Shown in pieces: positions 35,562 through 45,326 of a stretch of DNA of 64,000 bases. Origin of the DNA: Thiobius zoothamnicola. GTDB taxonomy: Bacteria; Pseudomonadota; Gammaproteobacteria; Chromatiales; Chromatiaceae. The position numbers were made by a program, and so were the translations under genes. Every line of letters starts with the position of its first letter. Positions within the stretch are counted from its first letter, which is position 1. Under the pieces are notes generated by a model. It was given only the letters and a program-made list of their open reading frames with translations, made no database searches and had not been told where the DNA came from. The DNA lies in NCBI GenBank assembly GCA_963678215.1, contig OY782758.1, forward strand, positions 806,001-870,000. Reading direction: 5' to 3'.

Positions 35562-36521
35562 TTATGGGGCTGATTGCGCCTGCGTCGTTTCGTACTGCAG
35601 CAAAAAATACCCACTGGCCAACGCATCATGCGTTTGCATGATACCCAATTGCAGATGATCAATCATTTGATGTAGTGCACTTTGGCTGATTTGCTCAGTA
35701 TTCGTGGATAAAGCAGTCTGCATCACTTTTCTTAACTGCAACAGTGTCGGTGAATGATTGCCCAAATCCTTCATGCTTGCTTCAATCGAGATCAGACAAT
35801 GATTCACCGAGCGTGGCGTATAAGGATCTTTCAACAAGAAATTCAGCACATCGCCACGACGCACCCGGATTTGCGCATGTCGCCGGTAACTTTGATACGA
35901 CGAAAGTGATTTCAACACACTGATCCATTGCAACGTATCCAAAGTACGTGATTCGATTTGGTTTTCGTCGAATAAATCGGTGGAGCGCACGTCGATAATC
36001 CGCGTGGTCATATCCGCCCGTTCGAGATCACGGCCAACGCATAGAAAATGATAAGCCTCGTCACGATACATTTCCCCGCCTACCAACCCCATCAAGTGTT
36101 GCGAACCGCCAATAATATGTCGGAGATATTCATCCCGACTGCGTTTATTAATGCCTTGCTGCACCTCTTCCTTGGCGTATAAATACAGTTCATTGATGGA
36201 TTCCCATACCGAACGCGGCATGATTTCGCGCACGGTACGAGCATTTTCCCGCGCCATCGTCAATGAATTCAAAATTGATCCCGGATTTTCCGCTGAACCA
36301 ATCAAATAGCGTACGACATTCCGCTCATTCGCTTCCTTGTAAAGCGCATCAAAACTTTCGTGCTGACCGACAATGCCCACCAGACACTCCCAACCAGGCG
36401 ACACGCCGCGTGGCGTGTCCATCAGCAGTTGCATATTGACCTGCAACAAGCGCGCCGTGTTTTCAGCCCGCTCCACATAACGGGCAAACCAATAAATGGT
36501 TTCAGCAACTCGGGATAGCAT
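35562..36521 (-). CDS. Alpha-E domain protein (DUF403)
   Basis: A 319-residue, almost wholly alpha-helical protein of the alpha-E family. The N-terminal signature MLSRVAETIYWFARYVERAEN is typical, as are the RDLERADMTTRIIDVRS and LSSYQSYRR motifs. It is the last gene of a three-gene operon, overlapping the ATP-grasp gene (TAATG). Comparative genomics by others has linked this trio to formation or modification of a small peptide; the actual product is not known and the role of the alpha-E protein is undefined. Confidence 0.92.
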   Translation of the reverse strand: MLSRVAETIYWFARYVERAENTARLLQVNMQLLMDTPRGVSPGWECLVGIVGQHESFDALYKEANERNVVRYLIGSAENPGSILNSLTMARENARTVREIMPRSVWESINELYLYAKEEVQQGINKRSRDEYLRHIIGGSQHLMGLVGGEMYRDEAYHFLCVGRDLERADMTTRIIDVRSTDLFDENQIESRTLDTLQWISVLKSLSSYQSYRRHAQIRVRRGDVLNFLLKDPYTPRSVNHCLISIEASMKDLGNHSPTLLQLRKVMQTALSTNTEQISQSALHQMIDHLQLGIMQTHDALASGYFLLQYETTQAQSAP

Positions 36522-37981
36522 TATTTTGACCCATCTCCTATATCCACGATCCAGGTATCTTTGGATCCGCCTCCTTGAGAAGAATTGACCACCAACGAAC
36601 CCTTGCGCATAGCCACCCGGGTCAAACCGCCTGGCGTGATATGGGTCTGTCGCCCACTTAAGATGAAAGGGCGCAGATCAACGTGGCGCGGCTGAATGCT
36701 TTTACCAATGACTGTCGGCACGGTTGACAGCGCCAAAGTCGGCTGGGCAATGTAATTACGCGGGTTGACGCGAATCCGCCGACCAAAGGCCTCACGTTCA
36801 GACTTGGTTGAGCGCGGCCCGATCAACATACCATACCCACCGGATTCATTAGCCGGCTTCACGACCAGTTCATCCAGGTGTTGAAGCACATACTCACACT
36901 CTTCTGGATCCATGCATCGATAAGTCGGAACATTGGGAATCAAGGGTTCTTCGTCAAGATAATAACGAATAATCTCCGGTACATAAGCATAAACCACTTT
37001 ATCATCCGCCACTCCAGCACCAGGCGCATTCGCCAAACCGACATGACCAGCCTGCCAGGCTCGCATCAGACCAGGCACGCCCAATACGGACTCAGCATTA
37101 AACACCTCCGGATCCAGAAACTCATCGTCAATCCGGCGGTAAATCACATCAACCCGCAATGGACCGGAAACCGTCCGCATATAAACGCAATCGTCCTGAT
37201 CAACAAACAGGTCATTGCCTTCAACCAAGCGCGCACCCATCTGTTGCGCCAGATAAGCATGCTCAAAATAAGCGGAATTATAAATACCGGGCGTTAATAC
37301 GGCGATCACTGGCCGCTCGATTTCCCTGGGCGAAAGCTCAGCCAACGTCTCATATAACTGAGTTGGATAATCGTCAATTGAAAGCGGCGCATAACTCTCA
37401 AATAGCTCAGGAAACACCCGCTTGGTGATCAAACGATTTTCCAACACATAAGAGACGCCAGAAGGAACACGCAGGTTATCCTCTAAAACATAGAGAACGC
37501 CATCACTATCACGCACCAGATCAGAGCCGCAAATATGCGCCCAAATCCCTAATGGCGGCTTGATGCCAACACACTGTGATCTGAAGTTTTTGGATTCCCG
37601 CAAAACCTCGGCGGGAAACACACCTTCTTTAACGATCTGCTGATCATGGTACAGATCGTCAATGAACCGGTTTAACGCCTGCACCCGTTGCTTCAAACCG
37701 GCTTCCGCCTGATCCCATTCACTTTTGGGAATAATCCGCGGCAGTATGTCGAATGGCCAGGCCCGGTCAATCATGCCCCCCTGTTCATCGCTATAGACGG
37801 TGAAAGTGATGCCCATTTCCTTGATGGCCAGTTCAGCGGCCTGTTGACGCGCCTGCAATTCATCTTCATCCATCTCAGACAGCAACTGCGCCAATTCAGC
37901 CGCATGCCCATGCGCCTCGCCTGGCGCACTCAGCATCTCATCGTAAAAATCGCCGCATGAATACGCATTAAGATCAATCAT
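36521..37981 (-). CDS. Circularly permuted ATP-grasp protein
   Basis: 486 residues of the CP_ATPgrasp (DUF404/DUF407) family, predicted ATP-dependent carboxylate-amine ligases. Recognisable blocks include YSDEQGGMIDRAWPFDILPR near residue 62, the ATP-binding WAHICGSDLVRDSDGVLYVLEDNLRVPSGVSY (in part), LVEGNDLFV, VKPANESGGYGMLIGP and the C-terminal HVDLRPFILSG, followed by the GGLTRVAMRKGSLVVNSSQGGGSKDTW tail (in part). It overlaps the upstream gene by ATGA and the downstream gene by TAATG, so all three are made together. The substrate is unknown. Confidence 0.93.
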   Translation of the reverse strand: MIDLNAYSCGDFYDEMLSAPGEAHGHAAELAQLLSEMDEDELQARQQAAELAIKEMGITFTVYSDEQGGMIDRAWPFDILPRIIPKSEWDQAEAGLKQRVQALNRFIDDLYHDQQIVKEGVFPAEVLRESKNFRSQCVGIKPPLGIWAHICGSDLVRDSDGVLYVLEDNLRVPSGVSYVLENRLITKRVFPELFESYAPLSIDDYPTQLYETLAELSPREIERPVIAVLTPGIYNSAYFEHAYLAQQMGARLVEGNDLFVDQDDCVYMRTVSGPLRVDVIYRRIDDEFLDPEVFNAESVLGVPGLMRAWQAGHVGLANAPGAGVADDKVVYAYVPEIIRYYLDEEPLIPNVPTYRCMDPEECEYVLQHLDELVVKPANESGGYGMLIGPRSTKSEREAFGRRIRVNPRNYIAQPTLALSTVPTVIGKSIQPRHVDLRPFILSGRQTHITPGGLTRVAMRKGSLVVNSSQGGGSKDTWIVDIGDGSK

Positions 37982-40900
37982 AGCGTTTGACGTAAATCCA
38001 GAGTGTAAGGATGAGCCATGTTCATTTCAGCAGGCGGCAGATCCACTTCGCCGGTGCTATGCCCATGCGGTGAGAAACGCGCCAGACGGCGTGATTCAGC
38101 CGATTGCGCATTCACCGGAAAATCATCTGGATTACGTCCGCCCGGATGCTGTACTTCATAAGAGCAGCCACCCAAGGCCTGTTTTGACCAAGCGTCAATC
38201 AGCTCAAAACGCAGCGGCGCATGCACGTTGATAGTTGGATGCAGCGAAGAAACCGGATTCCAGGCTTTGTAGCGGACACCCGCGACAAATTCACCGCGTC
38301 GACCAGTGTTGCGTAACGGCACGCGCCGCCCGTTACACGCCAGATAGTGACGCGGCTGGGTCATCCCCTGCACTTTGACCTGTAATCGCTCAACCGAGGA
38401 ATCGACAAAGCGTGAAGCACCCTGCCCCGTCACCTCTTCGCCTAACACATGCCAGGGTTCAATCGCAAAACGCAATTCAATTTCAATGTCATCAATCTGC
38501 ACCGTGCCATAACGCGGGAAGCGGAATTCCGTGAATGGATCCAACCAATCCGCCATGAAGTCATAGCCCCAGCGGTTCAAATCAGCAACCACATCCTGCG
38601 CATCCCGCGTCACATAATGCGGCAACATGAAACGGTCATGTAATTCGGTTCCCCAAGGTGCCAATGCTTCTTCGTACGGCTGATGCCAGAAATGCCCCAC
38701 CAAGGTACGCAACAACAAATTCTGCACCAAAGCCATGCGTGCATGTGGCGGCATTTCAAACCCACGGAATTCCAACAGCCCCAGGCGCCCCGTGGGCGAA
38801 TCCGGCGAATACAATTTATCAATGCAGAATTCAGCCCGGTGGGTATTGCCAGTAACATCCACCAATAAATTGCGCAGCACCCGGTCGATCAGCCAAGGCG
38901 CTGGCGTTTCACCTGGCGGCAACTGTTGTAACGCCACGTCCAGCTCATAAAGACTGTCATCACGCCCTTCATCCACTCGCGGCGCCTGTGAAGTCGGACC
39001 AATAAACATACCGGAGAACAAATACGATAAAGCCGGATGATTTTGCCAGTAACGCAATAAACTGGCTAACACATGTGGCCGACGCAACAATGGACTGTCC
39101 GTTGGGGTGGAGCCGCCCAAGGTGACATGATTACCGCCGCCAGAACCGGTATGGCGGCCATCCAACATAAATTTCTCCGTGCCCAAACGCGCCAGACGCG
39201 CTTCCTCATACAAAGCTGAGGTTTGTTGCACAGTCTCTGGCCATGACCCGGTAGGCGGCACGTTGACTTCAATGACGCCAGGATCCGGGGTCACTGATAA
39301 ACGCCGCAAACGCGGATCGTGTGGTGCCGGATAACCCTCCAACACAACTTTCTGTCCCGTCGCCTGAGCGCTTGATTCAATCGCCCCGAGTAAAGTCAAC
39401 CAATGATTTAAATCGGCAATCGGCGGTAAGAAAACATGTAACTGCCCATTGCGCGGCTCAACACATAAAGCCGTGCGCACCAGACCACCCTGAGTAACGC
39501 TTTCCTCATCTTGAGGCTGAATCGTTTGGGTTTCATCGACGTGATACTGCTCCTGCAATGGGTCACGCGGAGCGAATGGATCCAACGGACTTACCTGATG
39601 ACGCTGATTTTTCTTTTCCCAAGGCAACGAATCCAAAGGCAAACGCAGTCCCATCGGCGAATCACCGGGCAGCAAAAACATGTTGCCCCGACGGAATTCC
39701 CAAGGCGAACTTGACCAGCCTTCCTGCACATCATCCCAGGCAAGCGGCAATGTATAGCCAACGACTTGATCCAACCCCTGCTCAAACAAACGCAACAAAC
39801 GTTTTCTTTCCAGTGTATTCTGCAGACGGCTATCCAATACGTTGACATTCTCCGGTAAAGTCCCTTCTTTCCAGAGGTAATACAAGGTGTCTTCATAACC
39901 GGGCACAATATGCTGCACGGGCAAACGCAAACGCGCTGCTAATGATTGCATGAAGGTCAATGCTTCTGTCGCGCCAGATGTGCCAGGCTGATGCGGCTCA
40001 GCCAGTAACTGGGGATTGCGCCATACAGGCAGGCCATCCTGCCGCCAATAACAATGCAAAGCCCAACGCGGCAAAGGCTCTCCCGGATACCATTTGCCCT
40101 GACCATGCTGCAGCACCCCGCCTGGCGCAAAACGGCTCCATAAGCGGCGCAATAAATCTTCCGCGCGATCCCGCTTATGTTCGCCCAGCGCGGCGGTATT
40201 CCATTGCGCACTGTCCATATCATCAATGGAGACGAAAGTCGGCTCCCCACCCATAGTCAGGCGCACATCATCGGCCTGCATTTTCGCATCCACCAGATCA
40301 CCCAAACGCAAAATATCTTGCCATTGCTCTTCGGTGTAAGGCTTGGTGACCCGGGGATCTTCACGAACGCGCCTTACCTCATTAACAAAGGCGAACTCAA
40401 CCTCACATTCATCCGTCGCGCCTTCAATCGGTGCCGCACTGACCGGATCCGGCGTACAAGCCAATGGAATATGCCCTTCGCCAGCAAATAGCCCTGAAGT
40501 CGGATCCAGACCAATCCAACCGGCACCCGGCACATAAACCTCAGCCCAGGCATGCAGATCCGTGAAATCCTGTTCCGGCCCGGACGGGCCATCCAACGAT
40601 GCCATATCCGAGGTAAGCTGCACCAAATAACCGGATACAAAACGCGCTGCCAAACCTAAATGACGTAGAATCTGCACCAGTAACCAAGCACTATCGCGGC
40701 AGGAACCTTTTCTCAGTTGCAAGGTTTTCTCACAACGCTGAATGCCCGGCTCCATACGGATGTTGTAGTCAATGTGCTGGCTGAGGCGGAAATTCAAGTC
40801 AACCAAGAAATCCACAATCCGGCGCGGCGTACGATCCACTCCAGCCAGCCAATCCTGCAAAAGCTCGCCAGATTCGGTCAGAGCGAAATACGGCTGCAAT

Positions 40901-41238
40901 TCTTTGGTTAATTGATCAGGATATGGAAAGGGATAATTATCCGCATAATCCTCAACGAAAAAGTCAAATGGATTAATGCTGACCAAGTCAACCACCAAGC
41001 CAACATCAACCGTCAACTGGCGGGTTTTTTCAGGAAACACCAAGCGCGCCAAATAGTTCCCGAAGGCATCTTGTTGCCAATTGATGAAATGATTTTCCGG
41101 CGTGATCTGGAGAGAATAATGATGGCTGGGCGTCCGGCTGTGCGGCGCTGGACGCAAACGCAGTACGTGGGGCGATAACGACACCAGACGATCAAAATGA
41201 TATTCAGTGCGATGATGCAGAGCTACACGAATTGACAT
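37978..41238 (-). CDS. Transglutaminase-like protein with DUF2126
   Basis: 1086 residues from the ATG at 41238, which has GGAAG seven bases upstream; a TTG two codons earlier is too close to that site. Order: a bacterial transglutaminase N-terminal domain (about 5-90), a transglutaminase/protease core (about 150-270) with the likely catalytic Cys in LRKGSCRDSAWL, His in DLHAWAEVYVPG and Asp in GLDPTSG, then the very long DUF2126 region (about 300-1080) with LTMGGEPTFVSIDDMD and GRHTGSGGGNHVTLGG. It is the first gene of the trio. A proteolytic or amide-forming role on the product of the ATP-grasp partner is inference. Confidence 0.93.
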   Translation of the reverse strand: MSIRVALHHRTEYHFDRLVSLSPHVLRLRPAPHSRTPSHHYSLQITPENHFINWQQDAFGNYLARLVFPEKTRQLTVDVGLVVDLVSINPFDFFVEDYADNYPFPYPDQLTKELQPYFALTESGELLQDWLAGVDRTPRRIVDFLVDLNFRLSQHIDYNIRMEPGIQRCEKTLQLRKGSCRDSAWLLVQILRHLGLAARFVSGYLVQLTSDMASLDGPSGPEQDFTDLHAWAEVYVPGAGWIGLDPTSGLFAGEGHIPLACTPDPVSAAPIEGATDECEVEFAFVNEVRRVREDPRVTKPYTEEQWQDILRLGDLVDAKMQADDVRLTMGGEPTFVSIDDMDSAQWNTAALGEHKRDRAEDLLRRLWSRFAPGGVLQHGQGKWYPGEPLPRWALHCYWRQDGLPVWRNPQLLAEPHQPGTSGATEALTFMQSLAARLRLPVQHIVPGYEDTLYYLWKEGTLPENVNVLDSRLQNTLERKRLLRLFEQGLDQVVGYTLPLAWDDVQEGWSSSPWEFRRGNMFLLPGDSPMGLRLPLDSLPWEKKNQRHQVSPLDPFAPRDPLQEQYHVDETQTIQPQDEESVTQGGLVRTALCVEPRNGQLHVFLPPIADLNHWLTLLGAIESSAQATGQKVVLEGYPAPHDPRLRRLSVTPDPGVIEVNVPPTGSWPETVQQTSALYEEARLARLGTEKFMLDGRHTGSGGGNHVTLGGSTPTDSPLLRRPHVLASLLRYWQNHPALSYLFSGMFIGPTSQAPRVDEGRDDSLYELDVALQQLPPGETPAPWLIDRVLRNLLVDVTGNTHRAEFCIDKLYSPDSPTGRLGLLEFRGFEMPPHARMALVQNLLLRTLVGHFWHQPYEEALAPWGTELHDRFMLPHYVTRDAQDVVADLNRWGYDFMADWLDPFTEFRFPRYGTVQIDDIEIELRFAIEPWHVLGEEVTGQGASRFVDSSVERLQVKVQGMTQPRHYLACNGRRVPLRNTGRRGEFVAGVRYKAWNPVSSLHPTINVHAPLRFELIDAWSKQALGGCSYEVQHPGGRNPDDFPVNAQSAESRRLARFSPHGHSTGEVDLPPAEMNMAHPYTLDLRQTL

Positions 41239-41577
41239 CGACAATCTTCCGTGGGATATGAAAATAAAGGTTACGAATCAAACAGCAAGAACTGCGCCAG
41301 CAGACGATGAACCTTTAAAACACGGAATGATTAAATCTGATTGAGCCAATGCCGCCAAATAACGACACGGCAAAAGATTGCCCCAAGACATCTCGTCACA
41401 TTCCCTTGTTCAACTCAGCTTCTGACGACTCAGTAGGCCATATACTGAAATGCCATGCCGCTTACATTCTCCGTTTAATGGCTTCAGGATACCTCAAATT
41501 GATCTGGCAGTCTGTTGAAAAACGCTTTTAATCCATCAAAATACCTTATCCAAATCCAATCACTATACCCATTCCCT
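41239..41577. other. Divergent intergenic region, no gene seen
   Basis: 339 bases between the transglutaminase operon and the SDR gene. It holds the start regions of both divergent units. A GCAGTCTGTTGAAAAACGC stretch at 41508-41526 resembles the left end of the inverted repeat at 14567, but no matching right arm follows. No other structure is evident. Confidence 0.6.
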
Positions 41578-42324
41578 ATGTCATCCAACCCAGCCAACAA
41601 AGTCGCCTTGATCACTGGCGCAGCCGCCCGTATTGGCGCGGCTATCACCACGGAACTCCACGCAGTCGGCCACCAGGTAGCCATTCATTACCGTCACTCA
41701 TCTGACACCGCCGAAGCATTATGCGCGCAACTCAATACTGTCCGGGCAAATTCAGCTTTTACTTATCAAGCGGATTTGTCCGCACGCAATGCAGGTGAAC
41801 AACTGGTGCGTCAAGTGCTTGAAAAACAGAAACGTTTGGATGTTTTAATCAATAACGCATCAAGCTACTACCCCACTCCAATCCAAACGGCCACTCAGGA
41901 TGATTGGGATGATCTGTTCGCCAGTAATGCGCGCGCGCCTTTCTTCATCACCCAAGCCGCCACTCCAGCACTGCGGGAGAGCCGGGGCTGTATCGTGAAT
42001 CTGGTCGATATTTATGCCGACAGACCCAATAAACAACACCCGATTTATTGCATGGCCAAGGCGGCGAACGCCATGATGGTCAAATCACTCGCTCAGGATC
42101 TGGCCCCGCATATCCGCGTGAATGGCGTCTCTCCCGGTGCCGCTCTCTGGCCAGCGAATAGTGATGCAGATGCGGCACGCCAACAGGTTTTGCCACGGAT
42201 CCCGATGGGTCGTCCGGCTGGCGCTGAACAAATCGCCGCTGCGGTCATGTTCATGGTGACCGGCTCGGATTATGTGACTGGCCAGATACTGGCGGTGGAT
42301 GGCGGACGCAGCGTCCAACAATAA
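41578..42324 (+). CDS. Pteridine reductase-like short-chain dehydrogenase
   Basis: 248 residues from the ATG at 41578 (MSSNPANKVALITGAAARIGAAI). The nucleotide motif is TGAAARIG, with Arg in the position that marks the NADPH-using pteridine reductase/FolM branch instead of the usual Gly. The catalytic Tyr and Lys are in PIYCMAKAANAM, NNAS is at the expected strand, and the C-terminus has DYVTGQILAVDGGRS. FolM-type enzymes reduce dihydromonapterin or dihydrobiopterin to the tetrahydro form. Other SDR substrates remain possible. The upstream in-frame extension from 41515 is AT-rich and unlike the family. Confidence 0.82.
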   Translation: MSSNPANKVALITGAAARIGAAITTELHAVGHQVAIHYRHSSDTAEALCAQLNTVRANSAFTYQADLSARNAGEQLVRQVLEKQKRLDVLINNASSYYPTPIQTATQDDWDDLFASNARAPFFITQAATPALRESRGCIVNLVDIYADRPNKQHPIYCMAKAANAMMVKSLAQDLAPHIRVNGVSPGAALWPANSDADAARQQVLPRIPMGRPAGAEQIAAAVMFMVTGSDYVTGQILAVDGGRSVQQ

Positions 42325-42422
42325 AAATTCATTCGGATTCCCTTCAGTCATCCTTTATGATAGCCGCCCTTCCGCAAGGCAGAACCGCCTTGTGCTTGCT
42401 GACAAATAACCGGGACCAATCT

Positions 42423-43289
42423 ATGCTGAAAACCACTGTTATTGGACTAGGTGCCATGGGCGCTGGCATGGCTGGCAATTTACACCGTTCAGGCATGCTG
42501 GCGGCAGCCTGGAACCGTACACGCGCGCGCGGCGAGGAAGCAGCACAATGCCATGGGTTCACGCTATCAACCACGCTTGCCTCTGCCGCTCAATGCGCCG
42601 ACCTGGTGATCACCTCCGTCTCTGCGGATCAGGACTTACTGGATGTTGTTACCCAACTCGCCCAGGCGATGCAAGCAGGCAATATCGTTCTGGACACTTC
42701 CACCACCAGCATGGAGACAGCACAGCAAGCCGCAGATTTGTTAGCGGCGCATGGCATTCATTTTCTCGATGGCCCGGTATCCGGCGGCAAGGAAGGCGCG
42801 GAGAAAGGCGAGATGGTGATGATGGTCGGCGGTAATGAAAAGATACTGCAACACATCATGCCTGCGCTGGACATCATCACCCGCAAAGTCATGCATATGG
42901 GATCCATCGGCAGCGGACAAGCAACCAAAGCCGTCAACCAAATCATGGTGGCAGGCATCAATCAGGCCGTGACTGAAGCCATGGCCTTCGGCCAGCACAC
43001 CGGCCTGGATATGCATAAAGTGGTGGATGTGCTCAGTGACGGTGCCGCTGGCAACTGGTTTCTACAACATCGCGGCCTGACCATGTGCCAGGATACTTTT
43101 GATCCTGGCTTCAAAGTTGCGTTGCATAAAAAAGACTTGCATATCTGCCAGCAAATGCTCACGGATAAGGATATTCGCCTGCCAGTGGTTGAAATGACTC
43201 TGGTGCATTATGACCGCTTACTGGAATCCGGCTATGGCGATGAGGATATATCCGCTCTGTTCCGCCTGAAAAAAACATTATTCCAATAA
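42423..43289 (+). CDS. NAD(P)-dependent beta-hydroxyacid dehydrogenase
   Basis: 288 residues of the 3-hydroxyisobutyrate dehydrogenase / tartronate semialdehyde reductase family. The Rossmann motif GLGAMGAGMAGNLHRSG is at the N-terminus (about 8-24), the substrate-binding DGPVSGGKEGAEKGEM at about 117-132, and the catalytic Lys in GSGQATKAVNQIMVAG near 170. The start at 42423 removes a 22-codon extension that has no family similarity. The true substrate (2-hydroxy-3-oxopropionate, 3-hydroxyisobutyrate or a succinic-semialdehyde-type compound) cannot be read from the sequence. The rep gene follows after 6 bases. Confidence 0.88.
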   Translation: MLKTTVIGLGAMGAGMAGNLHRSGMLAAAWNRTRARGEEAAQCHGFTLSTTLASAAQCADLVITSVSADQDLLDVVTQLAQAMQAGNIVLDTSTTSMETAQQAADLLAAHGIHFLDGPVSGGKEGAEKGEMVMMVGGNEKILQHIMPALDIITRKVMHMGSIGSGQATKAVNQIMVAGINQAVTEAMAFGQHTGLDMHKVVDVLSDGAAGNWFLQHRGLTMCQDTFDPGFKVALHKKDLHICQQMLTDKDIRLPVVEMTLVHYDRLLESGYGDEDISALFRLKKTLFQ

Positions 43290-43295
43290 TCCAAC

Positions 43296-45308
43296 ATGCA
43301 GGATCTTAACCCGCGCCAGCGCGAAGCCGTGCGCTATCTGGATGGTCCCAGTCTGGTACTAGCTGGTGCCGGGTCAGGCAAAACGCGCGTCATCACCGCC
43401 AAAATCGCACATCTGATTCAACATGCCAACCTGACACCACGGCATATTTATGCCGTCACGTTCACCAATAAAACCGCCCGTGAGATGAAAACGCGGATCA
43501 GCAAATTACTGGTGGGCGGCGAAGCGCGTGGATTGAACGTGTCCACTTTCCATACTCTGGGTCTGCATATGCTGCGCCGCGAACATCAGGCCGCCGGATT
43601 GCGGAACGGCTTCACGATTTTCGACGAACAGGATGTGGAGCAGCTACTCAAAGAACTCAGTAAAAAAAACGATATCGACAAGGAAGCACTGCAACAAGCG
43701 CGCTGGCGCATATCCCAATGGAAAAACAACCTGATCAACCCCCAAACCGCCATACAACAAGCCGAAGATGACCGAGAAGCTTTTCATGGCACGCTCTATC
43801 AAGCTTACTCGAATGCACTGCATGCTTATAACACCGTGGATTTTGACGACCTGATTCTGCGTCCGGTTGAATTACTCAAACAAAACCCTGAGTTGCGAGA
43901 GCGCTGGCAAAACCAAGTGCGCCACTTATTGGTGGACGAATATCAGGACACCAATGGCGCGCAATATGAATTCGTACAACATCTGGTCGGCACGCAAGCC
44001 CGCTTCACCGTAGTCGGCGATGATGACCAGTCGATTTATGCCTGGCGCGGCGCTCAACCGGAAAATCTGGCGCGTCTGGCAGACGATTATCCTCATTTAA
44101 AACTCATCAAACTGGAGCAGAATTATCGCTCGACCGGCCATATCCTGAATGCGGCTAACCAACTCATCGCCAACAACCCACATGTCTTTGAGAAAAAACT
44201 CTGGTGCGAACTCGGCCTGGGCGATCCACTTAAAGTCATCGCCTGCCGGGATGAAGAAGACGAGGCTGAACGGGTGATCAGCGAACTGATCCAATCCCGT
44301 TTCCGCAGCCGCCATGATTACCGGGACTACGCCATCCTGTACCGCAGCAACCACCAGGCGCGTCCTTTTGAAAAAGCCTTACGGGTGCATAACATTCCCT
44401 ACTTCGTCAGCGGCGGCGTCGCTTTTTTCTCGCGCACCGAAGTCAAAGACATCATGAGTTACCTTCGCCTGATCACCAACACGGATGATGATGCCGCCTT
44501 ATTGCGCATCATCAATACGCCAAGGCGGGAAATCGGCCCAAGTGCGTTGGAAAAACTGGCGCATTACGCCGCCTCCCGGGACAAACCTTTATTTGACGTA
44601 TTGGACGAATTCGGGCTGGAACAAACCCTCACTGGCAAACCATTAAAACGGCTGCGTGAATTTCACGCCTGGTTGATTGACATGCAACGCCTGGCCGAAC
44701 ACGCCTTGCCCAGCGAAGTCATCAACCGTTTGTTAAGCGACATCCAATATCAGGAATGGCTGGAGCAAAGCAGCGCCAATGACAAAGCAGCCAAACGACG
44801 TTGGGCGAATGTCAACGACCTGGTTGAATGGCTGACACGCCTGCAAACCGAAGAACAAAAAGGCGAATCCTTAAGCGACATTGTGTCTCATCTCGCACTG
44901 ATGGATATTCTGGAGCGTCAGGACGACGAACAAAACAATGACCGGGTCACCCTGATGACCCTGCACGCCGCCAAAGGACTGGAATTCCCTCATGTCTTTT
45001 TAACCGGCGTGGAAGAAGGCCTGCTCCCACACCAAAACAGTATTGATGAAGAAAATATTGAAGAAGAACGCCGCTTGGCGTATGTTGGCCTGACCCGGGC
45101 GCAACGCCAACTGACCATCAGCTATGCGGAGAAACGTCGGCGCGGCGGCGAAAAAATCGCCTGCGAACCCAGCCGCTTTCTACACGAACTCCCGCAAGAC
45201 ATCCTGCAATGGGAAGGGCGTCATATCGAAACCACCCGGGAAGAACAATTGCAACGGGGCAAAGAAAAATTAGCCGGGCTGCGCGCCATGCTGGCTGACA
45301 CAGAATAA
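43296..45308 (+). CDS. rep: ATP-dependent DNA helicase Rep
   Basis: 670 residues, superfamily 1A 3'-5' helicase that clears proteins ahead of the replication fork. Motifs: Walker A LAGAGSGKTRVIT (about 22-34), motif Ia VTFTNKTAREMK, motif II VDEYQDTN, motif III VGDDDQSIYAWRGA, motif IV YRSNHQARPFEKAL, motif V VTLMTLHAAKGLEFPHVFLTG and motif VI EEERRLAYVGLTRAQ. The length and the start MQDLNPRQREAVRYLDGP match Rep more closely than UvrD. The gene is tightly spaced behind the dehydrogenase and 18 bp ahead of the IQ-motif hydrolase gene. Confidence 0.95.
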   Translation: MQDLNPRQREAVRYLDGPSLVLAGAGSGKTRVITAKIAHLIQHANLTPRHIYAVTFTNKTAREMKTRISKLLVGGEARGLNVSTFHTLGLHMLRREHQAAGLRNGFTIFDEQDVEQLLKELSKKNDIDKEALQQARWRISQWKNNLINPQTAIQQAEDDREAFHGTLYQAYSNALHAYNTVDFDDLILRPVELLKQNPELRERWQNQVRHLLVDEYQDTNGAQYEFVQHLVGTQARFTVVGDDDQSIYAWRGAQPENLARLADDYPHLKLIKLEQNYRSTGHILNAANQLIANNPHVFEKKLWCELGLGDPLKVIACRDEEDEAERVISELIQSRFRSRHDYRDYAILYRSNHQARPFEKALRVHNIPYFVSGGVAFFSRTEVKDIMSYLRLITNTDDDAALLRIINTPRREIGPSALEKLAHYAASRDKPLFDVLDEFGLEQTLTGKPLKRLREFHAWLIDMQRLAEHALPSEVINRLLSDIQYQEWLEQSSANDKAAKRRWANVNDLVEWLTRLQTEEQKGESLSDIVSHLALMDILERQDDEQNNDRVTLMTLHAAKGLEFPHVFLTGVEEGLLPHQNSIDEENIEEERRLAYVGLTRAQRQLTISYAEKRRRGGEKIACEPSRFLHELPQDILQWEGRHIETTREEQLQRGKEKLAGLRAMLADTE

Positions 45309-45326
45309 ATTTTGGAGGGTAGCAAA

